44,062 nt of DNA, taken from Thermoplasmata archaeon. GTDB taxonomy: Archaea; Thermoplasmatota; Thermoplasmata; Lutacidiplasmatales; UBA184. The notes beneath the pieces are model-generated. The model had not been told where the DNA came from. It worked only from the letters and a program-made list of their open reading frames with translations, and searched no databases. The position numbers and the translations under genes are program-made. Shown here piece after piece: positions 15,264 through 22,982 of the stretch; position 1 is the first letter of the stretch, and each line of letters opens with the position of its first letter. The stretch covers positions 1 through 44,062 of the forward strand of contig JAGWLG010000030.1 of assembly GCA_028864975.1 (NCBI GenBank), given 5' to 3'.

Positions 15264-15923
15264 TCAATGGCCCAACGTCGGGGCCAGCGAATCCGGCTCG
15301 GTCGCCTTCTGCATGCGGTCGGCCATCAGGGTGTACGCCCGGGCCTCCGCCTCCCACTGCTTCGCCTTTTCGATGTGCATGTCGGAGAGGACCTTCTTCT
15401 GGGACGCGATCTGAAGGTGGTGCGCCGCCGCGTGCTCCAAGTTCTTGGCGCGGCGTTGGAGTCCGGCCATCTTCTGCTGGATCTTGCGGATCTTCACGTG
15501 GATCTTGGACTGGTCGTGCGCCGCCACGGCCCCGGAAGCCGTACCGCTCGCTCCCATCTGGAGCATCTTCTCCTGCTCCTTCTGGTCCGATTCGAGCTCG
15601 GGGATCCTGCCGAGGACGGCCTGCTCTTTCTCCCGGAGGACCGTCGCGCGGTGCCGGTGCTTCTCCATCGTCGTGGTGAGCTTGGAGGCTCGGTGCCGCT
15701 CCTTGAAGGCCATCTTCTCGTATTTCGCAGCCTCCTCCCGTAGCTTGTTAATGTTGGCCACGCCCAGGCTCATGAAGCGGGCGCTGCGGTCGGTGTCCAG
15801 GGTTGACCCGGAGGGGGGCGGGGCGGTGGTCGACGAGGACACCCCTGCGGAGCTCCCCCCGCCGCCCGTGAACCCCCCGCTAAGAGGAAGGGGGGGCACC
15901 GGGGGCTCCTGCCTTCCCGCCAT
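15264..15923 (-). CDS. Coiled-coil protein, unrecognised
   Basis: 219 residues. The first 45 are Pro/Gly/Ser-rich and disordered. From about 50 to 205 the sequence is almost continuous charged heptad-like helix (for example K-L-R-E-E-A-A-K-Y-E-K-M-A-F, then I-H-V-K-I-R-K-I-Q-Q-K-M), broken by a short Gly/Ala/Ser segment near 120-130. There is no signal peptide or membrane segment. The ATG at 15923 is supported by a TATA-like element about 30 bp upstream; a GTG four codons earlier is the alternative. It leads the operon with UPF0200. The structure suggests a scaffolding or membrane-remodelling role, but nothing identifies it. Confidence 0.78.
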   Translation of the reverse strand: MAGRQEPPVPPLPLSGGFTGGGGSSAGVSSSTTAPPPSGSTLDTDRSARFMSLGVANINKLREEAAKYEKMAFKERHRASKLTTTMEKHRHRATVLREKEQAVLGRIPELESDQKEQEKMLQMGASGTASGAVAAHDQSKIHVKIRKIQQKMAGLQRRAKNLEHAAAHHLQIASQKKVLSDMHIEKAKQWEAEARAYTLMADRMQKATEPDSLAPTLGH

Positions 15924-15950
15924 GAACAGGTACACCGGGTATCGAACCAG

Positions 15951-15960
15951 CTTATTTCAA
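15951..15960 (-). promoter_or_regulatory. TATA-like element for the coiled-coil/UPF0200 operon
   Basis: On the minus strand this reads TTGAAATAAG, an AT-rich element in GC-rich surroundings. It is about 28-37 bp before the ATG at 15923, the spacing of an archaeal leaderless or nearly leaderless promoter. Confidence 0.55.
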
Positions 15961-16040
15961 TTCCGTTCGAACCGGACCGCCCGACCGCACCGTGCCGGGA
16001 AGGCCCGGCCCCGCATCCAGAGCGCCTCGTGCGGGGACCT

Positions 16041-17591
16041 CTACGCTCGGAACGTGGGTCGAGGAGGCACGAACTTCGACCGGACCCGACCCGCGAGAGC
16101 CTCCAGGGGAAGGCGTACCTGTGCCCGGCTGTCCCGCTCCCGGAGCGTGATCGTTCCGTCCTGCATCGTCTGATTGTCGATGGTCACCGCGAAGGGGGTT
16201 GCGAGCTCGTCCTCGCGGGCGTACCGCTTCCCGACGGAGGCCGTGAGCGGGACGACGACCGTGAACCCGTCCTCCCGCCGCAAACGCTCGGCCACCTCGT
16301 CGGCCTTCGCGGCGTGCACCTTGCGGATCAAGGGCAGGACCGCGATCTGCATGGGAGCTAGGTAGGGGGGAAGGGCCCAGACGGTACGCGGTTCCTTCTC
16401 CTCCTGCCCACCCTCGGCGGCCCCCCCTGACGCGGCAGCGGGGGTCTCCACGCGTAAGTGCAGGTCCCCCAGCGCCCAGAGGTTGCGGTCCACCCCGAAG
16501 GTGAGCTCCAACACATGTGGGAGAACCGTCTTCCCGCCCGTCGGGGTGACCCGAAGATCGGTCTTCGACCCCTCTCCATGACGAGAGAGGTCGTAGTCCC
16601 CGCGGTAGTGCACCGCGCCCAGCTCCTTGTACCCCCCGAGGGAGTCCAGGCGGACCTCCGCGTCGAAATGGATCCGGTTGTAGAAGGCTCGTTCCTTCTC
16701 GTTCTTCTCTAGGAACCGGACCCGGTCCGCAGGGTACTGTAGGACGTCCCGGAAGAACCGGAGCATCATCGCGAGGTGGTAGGCGTAGAAGGAGGGGATG
16801 CCCCCCGACGACACCAGCTCCCCTGCCCGGATGGGGGTGGGCTCGGTCGCCCCCTTCTCCCGGTCCTTCGCTCGGAGGCAAGGAAGCTCCTCTCCCGCCA
16901 CCTCGTCCAGGGGCACGGAGAAGTTCTCGGGGTCGAAGAAGATCTGGAGCTCGGCCTGGGTGAACGCGCGCATCCGGAAGAGCACGTTCCGGGGGGCGAT
17001 CTCGTTCCGATAGGCCTTCCCGATCACCGCGATCCCGAGCGGCAGCTGGTTGCGACCCACCTCCCACATCCGGGAGAAGGAGAGGTAGGCCCCCTGGGCC
17101 GTCTCGGGCCGAAGGTACGCGCGTTCCTTCCCGGCGGCGCCGAAGTCCAGGCCGAACATCAGATTGAAGGCGCGCGGCAGCGAGAGTGCGCGTTCCCCGC
17201 AGCGGGGGCAGGGGAGGTTCTTCTCCTGGAGCATGCGGCCCAGGACCTCGGGGGCGAGCCCCTCCACGTCGGCGACCCCGTTCTCCTCGAGCAGCGTGTC
17301 CGCTCGGAAGTGCTGCCCGCACTTCCCGCACGTCACGTCAGGGTCGGCGAAATGGGCGAGATGGCCCGAGGAGCGGACCACGGCCTCGGGGACGATCTCC
17401 GCCGGGTCGATGAGATGGTAGTTCGGGGAGAGGCCGACGAACCAGGAGCTCCAGGCCGCTTCCAGCCGCCGCTTGAGCGCCGTACCGGCCGGGCCGTAGT
17501 CGTAGAGCCCTGCGGTCCCGCCGTAGATCTCCGCGCTCGGCCAGAGCACGCCCCGTCGCTTGAACAGGGAGAGGAGCTCTTCGAACTGCAC
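16041..17591 (-). CDS. glyS: Glycyl-tRNA synthetase, class II dimeric (archaeal/eukaryotic type)
   Basis: 516 residues, which charge tRNA-Gly with glycine. The N terminus has F-K-R-R-G-V-L-W-P-S-A-E-I-Y and G-L-Y-D-Y-G-P-A-G, diagnostic of the alpha2 enzyme. A zinc-ribbon-like insertion has C-x2-C at about 86-89 and C-x2-C near 124-127. Motif 2 is represented by A-Y-L-R-P-E-T-A-Q-G and F-R-M-R-A-F-T-Q-A-E-L. The anticodon-binding domain begins near residue 390 (L-P-P-Y-L-A-P-M-Q-I-A-V-L-P). The start is a GTG matching the usual N terminus. It stands alone on the minus strand between the amidohydrolase and coiled-coil genes. Housekeeping gene; no oddities seen. Confidence 0.97.
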   Translation of the reverse strand: MQFEELLSLFKRRGVLWPSAEIYGGTAGLYDYGPAGTALKRRLEAAWSSWFVGLSPNYHLIDPAEIVPEAVVRSSGHLAHFADPDVTCGKCGQHFRADTLLEENGVADVEGLAPEVLGRMLQEKNLPCPRCGERALSLPRAFNLMFGLDFGAAGKERAYLRPETAQGAYLSFSRMWEVGRNQLPLGIAVIGKAYRNEIAPRNVLFRMRAFTQAELQIFFDPENFSVPLDEVAGEELPCLRAKDREKGATEPTPIRAGELVSSGGIPSFYAYHLAMMLRFFRDVLQYPADRVRFLEKNEKERAFYNRIHFDAEVRLDSLGGYKELGAVHYRGDYDLSRHGEGSKTDLRVTPTGGKTVLPHVLELTFGVDRNLWALGDLHLRVETPAAASGGAAEGGQEEKEPRTVWALPPYLAPMQIAVLPLIRKVHAAKADEVAERLRREDGFTVVVPLTASVGKRYAREDELATPFAVTIDNQTMQDGTITLRERDSRAQVRLPLEALAGRVRSKFVPPRPTFRA

Positions 17592-17626
17592 GGCTTGGCG
17601 GACCTCCCTTCGCTCCCCCGCGACCC

Positions 17627-18766
17627 CTAGGCCTCGGAAGCGGAACTCCCCGGGACAAGAAGATGACGATGCGCCGACCTGGCGGCGACCTGATAGTACG
17701 GGTCCTCGGGGGGGAGACGGAGCACGAGCGCCCGGCCGGGCGACCCGACCTCGAGCCGGGCGCTCCGAGGGCGCCCGAGGACCTTCCAGGGAGTGACGAA
17801 CGCCGCCTCCACCAGGGTACGCGGCTCGACCGGCTCCCCCCGGGCCCGGGCCGAGAGGTAGGCGAACTCCATCTCGCGGAAGAGGTCCGGGGACTGGAAC
17901 ATCACGTTGTCCGTCCCGAGGAGGATCGGGATCCCCCGCCGCTCGAGCTGGGCGATCGGAGGGAAGCGCTCGTACAGGGCGTTGGACCGAGGACAGACCG
18001 CGACCGGGACCTTCGCCTCCCTGACCGCATCCAGGTCATCTCCCGTCGCGTGGCACAGGTGGACCAGGAGGAACGGCTTGAGGTCGAGCACCGGGTCGAT
18101 CGGTTCCCAGACCGATTCGCTCGCGTGCAGCGCGAGCCGCTTGCCTGCGCGCTTCACCTCCTGCCGAGCGAGCTCCGCCGCGCCCAGAGGAAGGTCGCGG
18201 ATCGCGGAGAGCCCCAGGCCGTCCGCTTCCGCGAGGAGCGTCCGAAGCTCCTTCCGGCTGAGCGGGTCGGCCGGGCGGCCAAAGATGATGGGCTCCACCA
18301 GGGTGCCCTTGGAGGCCCGTCGCAGAAGGCGGACGCCCCCAAGCCCTTCCTCCCGAAAGTCGAGCGTCGCGGAGGTCCCCAAGCTGGCCATGGTTTGCAG
18401 CGAACGGTGCATGGCTTCGACCTTCTCTGACGGGGAAGACGCGGCCAGCACCCGATGCTTGAGACCATGGGGTGGCGCAACGACCTGATGGAACGGGATC
18501 TTCGGCGGCTCCTGGGTCCACACACTGTCCCCGAGGTGGGTGTGCCCATCCACGGACCAGGGGAGAGCGATGCCGTGGACCTTCCGCTCGCTCGGAAGGA
18601 GGGGGCCGAGGGTCCCTCGCGACCCCCGCTCTAACACCCTCCCGCTGCGACCGAGACGAACTTCTCCTGGGAGGGCTCCTTCGGAATCGATGATGGCCCC
18701 GACGACCCGTAGCTCGGGCCGCTCTCGGGCTTCCCTGGAGCCTCGGTCCGGGCTGCGATCCCCCAC
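17627..18766 (-). CDS. Amidohydrolase, COG0402 (deaminase/chlorohydrolase-like)
   Basis: 379 residues of the metal-dependent amidohydrolase superfamily. Ligands are visible: V-D-G-H-T-H-L-G-D near 72-80 (H-x-H), the A-L-H-A-S-E His near 206, the H-L-C-H-A-T His near 228 and G-T-D-N near 280 (catalytic Asp). This is the COG0402 layout of nucleoside or S-adenosylhomocysteine-type deaminases, but substrate residues do not decide the substrate. A C-terminal small beta domain follows. Its stop lies 35 bp before the glycyl-tRNA synthetase start, so co-transcription is possible. A TATA-like TTTGATAAGG lies about 36-47 bp upstream of the start. Confidence 0.82.
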   Translation of the reverse strand: MGDRSPDRGSREARERPELRVVGAIIDSEGALPGEVRLGRSGRVLERGSRGTLGPLLPSERKVHGIALPWSVDGHTHLGDSVWTQEPPKIPFHQVVAPPHGLKHRVLAASSPSEKVEAMHRSLQTMASLGTSATLDFREEGLGGVRLLRRASKGTLVEPIIFGRPADPLSRKELRTLLAEADGLGLSAIRDLPLGAAELARQEVKRAGKRLALHASESVWEPIDPVLDLKPFLLVHLCHATGDDLDAVREAKVPVAVCPRSNALYERFPPIAQLERRGIPILLGTDNVMFQSPDLFREMEFAYLSARARGEPVEPRTLVEAAFVTPWKVLGRPRSARLEVGSPGRALVLRLPPEDPYYQVAARSAHRHLLVPGSSASEA

Positions 18767-18801
18767 GATGCCCTCCGCGATCCGCGTGCGGGGGGCGGTG
18801 C

Positions 18802-18813
18802 CTCCTTATCAAA
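18802..18813 (-). promoter_or_regulatory. TATA-like element upstream of the amidohydrolase gene
   Basis: On the minus strand this reads TTTGATAAGGAG. The ten bases TGATAAGGAG also occur on the plus strand at 20421-20430, 27 bp before the AbrB-PhoU gene. Repetition of the same ten bases in front of two genes suggests a core promoter element. Confidence 0.4.
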
Positions 18814-18955
18814 GGTGGCAGAAACGGGCCTTCGAGGGTACGTCCCCTCCCCAGGGAGCGAAAGAAGGAGTTTCCCCCCAGAGGGACCGTTGCCGGTCCC
18901 CCCGGGGGTGCCCGAGAGTGCTAGCGGAGGGCGGCCTTCGCTCCCGGGCCGGCCT

Positions 18956-19264
18956 TCAGCGTCCGTTACGGAGGTCCCGAGCCGCTCGGAAGATCGGCAG
19001 TGGCATCGACCCTCGCGGAAGTCGGCCCCAGCGCCCACCACGTCCGAAAAGGGCGGAACGAGGAGCACGCTCATCCAGCAGGATCTGGAACGCCGGACGC
19101 TCCACCTTCGTGAGGGGGCCGTCCCGAGGCACGTCCAGGTTCATGCCGACCGGCTTCCAGTACCCTCCACCATCTGCGGGCTCCTCGGCCTCGGCTTGGG
19201 TGCCCACGATGAGCTCCAGGGGGAGGAGGGGAACGGAGCTGCGGTTGCCGAAGCGTCCTGGCAT
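18956..19264 (-). CDS. Small hypothetical protein (uncertain)
   Basis: A 102-residue open frame that I do not recognise. The strongest support is a good ribosome-binding site: on the minus strand GGAGGAGGGACC stands directly before the ATG at 19264, very like the site before the upstream membrane-protein gene (GGAGGAAGGACC). It follows that gene after 71 bp. The first 70 residues look protein-like (L-E-L-I-V-G-T-Q-A-E-A, then G-Y-W-K-P-V-G-M-N); the last 30 are Arg/Gly-rich. No membrane segment. If it is not real, 18767-19335 is a 569-bp gap with no other clear gene. Confidence 0.4.
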   Translation of the reverse strand: MPGRFGNRSSVPLLPLELIVGTQAEAEEPADGGGYWKPVGMNLDVPRDGPLTKVERPAFQILLDERAPRSALFGRGGRWGRLPRGSMPLPIFRAARDLRNGR

Positions 19265-19335
19265 GGTCCCTCCTCCCCCCTTCTCGTACGCAGTTCTCTG
19301 TCCGCTCGTGGTCTCCTGACGACCCGACCCTCTCC

Positions 19336-20106
19336 TTACGGGGTCTTCCCGGGGACGAGGTGCCCCGGGATCGTCGAGCCCAGGAAGAAGTAGGCCGCAA
19401 TCGAGGCGAGCGCCATGAAGACCGGGAAGACGAGCAGGACGAGGCTCACCACTCGTGGCAGGTGGTACCGGATCTCGTCGCTCGACCCCGCCTTCGCCTT
19501 CAGTTGGGGCGAAAGGCCTTGGACGCCGCGAACGGCGACCCCCAACCGGCGGGAGATGACGTTCGGCGCTTCGCTCGTCCAGTACATCGGGGAGGTCTCC
19601 ACGGAGCCCATGAAGTGGTCCACCAGGACCGTCGCTGGGAACGCCATGATGCCCGCGGCGCCGAACCCCGCGTACAGCAGGAGCATGTTGAGGGGCTCCT
19701 TGGTGTAGTTGAGCCCGTACCCTGTCCAGCCGTAGAAGAGCGTGATCGCCCCCGCGACGAGCGCGAACAGCCCCACGTACTGCAGCTTCAGGTTCAGGTA
19801 CGCCGAGATGGCGAAGGCGACCAGCACCAGGCCGAAGAGGAGGATCACATCCGTGAACAGGATGTTGTAGCCGCCCAGGTAAGCGTAGGGGGCGTAAGGC
19901 CACACCATCTCCGCCCAGACCCCTAGGAGGCTCGCGGTGATCCCGACCCCGCCCAGGGGGATGGCCGAGCCCTTGAGCACCTCATGGAGGCCCTTCGTGT
20001 CTCCCTTGAGCATCCGGAACCAACCGACGACAGCTACGTACGTCAGGAGGACCCCGGCAAGTAGGAGCAGACCCTCGATAAGGCCCAGGTCATCGATGAA
20101 CGTCAT
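19336..20106 (-). CDS. Polytopic archaeal membrane protein, probably DUF981
   Basis: 256 residues with about seven hydrophobic segments, beginning with L-I-E-G-L-L-L-L-A-G-V-L-L-T-Y-V. The mid-protein W-P-Y-A-P-Y-A-Y-L-G-G-Y-N-I-L-F-T-D segment and the G-Y-G-L-N-Y loop resemble the archaeal DUF981 family as I recall it. The C-terminal part has a soluble loop of about 60 residues (after the P-A-T-V-L-V-D segment) and then a final membrane helix. The ATG at 20106 is preceded by GGAGGAAGGACC, a strong ribosome-binding site, which decides the start against a longer frame to 20205. Function unknown. Confidence 0.78.
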   Translation of the reverse strand: MTFIDDLGLIEGLLLLAGVLLTYVAVVGWFRMLKGDTKGLHEVLKGSAIPLGGVGITASLLGVWAEMVWPYAPYAYLGGYNILFTDVILLFGLVLVAFAISAYLNLKLQYVGLFALVAGAITLFYGWTGYGLNYTKEPLNMLLLYAGFGAAGIMAFPATVLVDHFMGSVETSPMYWTSEAPNVISRRLGVAVRGVQGLSPQLKAKAGSSDEIRYHLPRVVSLVLLVFPVFMALASIAAYFFLGSTIPGHLVPGKTP

Positions 20107-20456
20107 GGTCCTTCCTCCGGAGCCTAAGCCCCGCCTCCCTCGCTCGTTTTCGGCAACGTCTCGGCTCTGAGCTCTTCGTTCGGCGTCATGGTCGCCCTCG
20201 TTCACAAGATTCGCGCAGGCTCCGATACCCGTCGCGGCTGTTCGGTAAGGAGAGTAGGGAGAGGGGCTGCTAGGTCCTGACAGGGCACGACTCCATCCCT
20301 CCGCTCTCGGTCCTCCCGTGCCACGGGGGCCAATTGGGGGGGTGGTGAGAGCATCGCCGCCGATGGGGCTGGTCAGAGGCCCTTCGGAATGCCGTGGGTC
20401 AAATTCTCCTTACTTCCGACTGATAAGGAGCCCCCACGCTGTTCGGGCGAGCATCT
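20107..20456. other. 350-bp divergent intergenic region
   Basis: It separates the minus-strand membrane-protein gene from the plus-strand AbrB-PhoU gene. The left end holds the ribosome-binding site of the former. The right end holds a 7-bp inverted repeat and TATA-like element of the latter (20406-20430). In between I see no RNA gene and no ORF worth calling. Confidence 0.6.
20406..20430 (+). promoter_or_regulatory. Inverted repeat overlapping the AbrB-PhoU promoter
   Basis: CTCCTTA at 20406-20412 and TAAGGAG at 20424-20430 form a perfect 7-bp inverted repeat with an 11-bp spacer. The right arm is part of TGATAAGGAG, which sits at the TATA position (27-36 bp) of the ATG at 20457. A dyad over the core promoter fits an operator, perhaps for autoregulation. 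Confidence 0.5.
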
Positions 20457-21665
20457 ATGGAGGCAAGGACGACCCCGGAGGTCGGGGAGGGAGAGCACGA
20501 GCTTTTGCGCCGAGTCCAGCGCACGGGGAGCGCTTCGCTCACCGTAACGCTGCCCAAGTGGTGGACCGAAGCCATGGGGGTACGGTCCGGGGACGCCCTA
20601 CGCTTCCGCGACCTCGGGGGGGGACGGCTCGAGGTCAGCCACGCCAACAGCGCCGAGCCGAAGGAGAACCCGCTCCCGCGGACCCTGAGCGTCGACGCTC
20701 GCGGCGCGGACCCTCACTTCCTCTCGAGGATCATCGTGGGGGCCTACATCACGGGCCACGACCAGGTGGTCCTCGTGGGCCGGGTCTCCGCGGCTCAGAG
20801 AGCAGAGGTCGCCCGGACCGTCTCCCGCCTCCTCGGCACGACGATTGTTGAGGACGAGCCGGACCGCATGGAGGTCCGCAATTTCGTCGACCCCACGCAC
20901 TACGGGCTCCCTCGACTCCTCGGAAGGATGGTCGCGCTCCTCAAGATGCAGAACGAGGTGCTCCGCTCCGCCCTCCACGACCACGGACGGCTGGACCTCG
21001 AGCGCTCCGGTGCGCTCGAGGACGAGGTCGACCGGATCTACCGGTTGATGGTACGTCAGCTCTTGCTCTCGAGCGACAACTTCCGCATCGCGAAGGAGGT
21101 CGGGGTCCCGAGCCACCACTTCCAGATGGGCTACCGCGTGGTGGGGAAGGCGCTCGAGGAGATCGGCGACCTCCTCTCGGACATCGGTCGCGAGCTCGGC
21201 TCGCGCATGGAAGGGGAGTGGGACGTGCCGAGGGATGTCGCGAACGACCTCGCGGCCTGGCTCTCCCGGATCGAGGGGCACCTCTCCCGGACCATCGCGG
21301 CCTTCGCCCACCCTTCGACCGTGGAGGCGAACAGCGCGCTCAACGACGTGCAGGACGACCTCCCGGGGCTCAAGGAGCTGGAGAACGAGATCCCACGCAG
21401 GGTCCGCGACAAGCTCTCGGCGCTCATGGCGCAACGCCTCGTCGGTAGAATGACGCAGACCCTCCGGATGCTCGTCGTGATCGGGGAGATCTCGATCAAC
21501 CGGTCGGTCGAGCCGGAGGAGATCGCGGGCCACCAGGACCGCATTCTGCAGGCGACCACCACACGCGCTCGCGACACTCGGATGCCTGAGGAGCCTGCCC
21601 TTCCCACCGCCCCCGAAGGACCGAAGGGCCGTTCGAGCCCGTCGCTGGAGCGGCCAGAACCTTAG
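20457..21665 (+). CDS. AbrB-PhoU phosphate regulator
   Basis: 402 residues. Residues about 15-60 form a SpoVT/AbrB-type swapped-hairpin DNA-binding domain (G-S-A-S-L-T-V-T-L-P-K-W-W, then M-G-V-R-S-G-D-A-L-R-F). From about 75 to 350 come helical PhoU-like repeats (L-G-R-M-V-A-L-L-K-M-Q-N, and A-L-E-D-E-V-D-R-I-Y-R-L with the acidic E-x3-D metal-site pattern). The last 40 residues are disordered. Such archaeal fusions are annotated as phosphate-uptake regulators. No phosphate transporter gene lies next to it. A second, diverged copy is at 31947-33080. Confidence 0.85.
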   Translation: MEARTTPEVGEGEHELLRRVQRTGSASLTVTLPKWWTEAMGVRSGDALRFRDLGGGRLEVSHANSAEPKENPLPRTLSVDARGADPHFLSRIIVGAYITGHDQVVLVGRVSAAQRAEVARTVSRLLGTTIVEDEPDRMEVRNFVDPTHYGLPRLLGRMVALLKMQNEVLRSALHDHGRLDLERSGALEDEVDRIYRLMVRQLLLSSDNFRIAKEVGVPSHHFQMGYRVVGKALEEIGDLLSDIGRELGSRMEGEWDVPRDVANDLAAWLSRIEGHLSRTIAAFAHPSTVEANSALNDVQDDLPGLKELENEIPRRVRDKLSALMAQRLVGRMTQTLRMLVVIGEISINRSVEPEEIAGHQDRILQATTTRARDTRMPEEPALPTAPEGPKGRSSPSLERPEP

Positions 21666-21682
21666 GGACCCGCGATAGGTCG

Positions 21683-22870
21683 CTACGGCGCTTCTAGGAG
21701 CATCGAGAGGCCATTTCCGCCCCCCATGCAGAGCGAAGCAAGCCCTCGTCCGACCTTGCCGTGCTGCATCTCGTAGGCGAGGGTCACGAGCAGGCGAGCT
21801 CCCGTGCAACCGATCGGGTGACCCATCGCGACCGCCCCGCCGTTCACGTTGAAACGGTCGTCGTTCACTCCAAGCTCTTTCTGGAAGGCCACGGCCGAGA
21901 CGGCGAACGCTTCGTTGACCTCCACGCGGTCCACTTCCCCGATCGACAGCCGGGCCTTGGCGAGGTGCTCCTTGACGGTGGGGATCGGGGACTCGGTGAT
22001 CCGGGCGGGTTCCACCCCTCCCACGTGGTAGGAGTGGACCCACGCCAGCGGGGCGAGTCCGAGCTTCTTCACGCGGGCTTCGCTCGCGAGGACGAGCGCC
22101 GCCGCACCGTCCGAGAGCTGCGACGCGTTGCCCGCCGTGACCGTGCCATCCTCGGAGAAGACGGGCTTCAGTTTCGCAAGACGCTCCATCGTGGTGTCCC
22201 CGCGGATGCCTTCGTCCTTGTCGAGCGGCCCGGGCGCGTGGGACGCTTCGGGGGGCACGGGCACGATCTCGTCTCTGAACTTTCCGTCCGCGGTCGCCTT
22301 GGCGGATCTCTGATGGCTCCGCAGGGCGAAGGCGTCCTGCTCCTCCCGGGAGACCGAGTTCCGCTTCGCCGTACCATCCGCCGTCTTCCCCATGTGGCCG
22401 TGCCCATAGGCGTCCTCGAGAGAGTCTCGGAGGACGCTGTCGACGAGCGTCGTGTCCCCGTAGCGCAGACCCGTTCGGAAGCGGGGGGAGAGGTACGGCG
22501 CCTGGCTCATGCTCTCCATCCCGCCGACGAGGGCGATGTCAACATCTCCCGCGCGGATCTCCGAGGCCGCGAGCATCGCCGCGCGCATGCCCGAGCCGCA
22601 GACCTTGTTGATCGTGACCGCCCCACGGTCGTGAGGGAGGCCGACCGCCTCTTCGACCTGTCGAGCAGGATTCTGCCCCAGCCCTGCCTGGATGCAGAGG
22701 CCCATGATCACCTCGTCGACCTTCTTCGGAGGGACCTGGGAGCGTCTCAGCGCCTCCGCGGCCGCGATCGCCCCGAGCTTGACCGCGGGGACCTTTGATA
22801 GAGCTCCGCCGAACTTCCCGATAGGGGTTCGCGCGGCCCCGACGATCGCGATACGCGCGGCTGCGGGCAT
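21683..22870 (-). CDS. Acetyl-CoA acetyltransferase (thiolase)
   Basis: 395 residues of the degradative/biosynthetic thiolase family, which condense or cleave acyl-CoA. The catalytic set is complete: the nucleophile Cys in K-V-C-G-S-G-M-R near residue 89, the N-E-A-F block near 316, the His of A-M-G-H-P-I-G-C-T-G near 350 and the second Cys in S-L-C-M-G-G-G near 380. Length is standard. It looks like the bacterial AtoB/PhaA type and not the archaeal thiolase that works with a DUF35 partner, and no DUF35 gene is adjacent. The ATG at 22870 fits the family start (A-R-I-A-I-V-G-A-A-R-T-P-I-G-K-F). A TATA-like CCTAAATC lies near -27. Confidence 0.93.
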   Translation of the reverse strand: MPAAARIAIVGAARTPIGKFGGALSKVPAVKLGAIAAAEALRRSQVPPKKVDEVIMGLCIQAGLGQNPARQVEEAVGLPHDRGAVTINKVCGSGMRAAMLAASEIRAGDVDIALVGGMESMSQAPYLSPRFRTGLRYGDTTLVDSVLRDSLEDAYGHGHMGKTADGTAKRNSVSREEQDAFALRSHQRSAKATADGKFRDEIVPVPPEASHAPGPLDKDEGIRGDTTMERLAKLKPVFSEDGTVTAGNASQLSDGAAALVLASEARVKKLGLAPLAWVHSYHVGGVEPARITESPIPTVKEHLAKARLSIGEVDRVEVNEAFAVSAVAFQKELGVNDDRFNVNGGAVAMGHPIGCTGARLLVTLAYEMQHGKVGRGLASLCMGGGNGLSMLLEAP

Positions 22871-22890
22871 GGAGTGGCGGAACGTTCCCG

Positions 22891-22900
22891 CAGATTTAGG
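22891..22900 (-). promoter_or_regulatory. TATA-like element of the thiolase gene
   Basis: The minus strand reads CCTAAATCTG, 21-30 bp before the ATG at 22870. It is the only AT-rich spot in the region and fits a leaderless archaeal promoter. Confidence 0.45.
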
Positions 22901-22982
22901 TGTTGGGAAGGGCAGCGCCCCCCTTCCGCTCGGGTCTTTGCGGGTCGAAGCCTCCAAGAGCTCTTGCCGTGCTCGGGCCAAC

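Noticed and set aside
18815..19393. Plus-strand ORF of 192 residues
   Set aside because: Low-complexity composition, no ribosome-binding site, no domain pattern, and it covers the minus-strand small ORF and the end of the membrane-protein gene.
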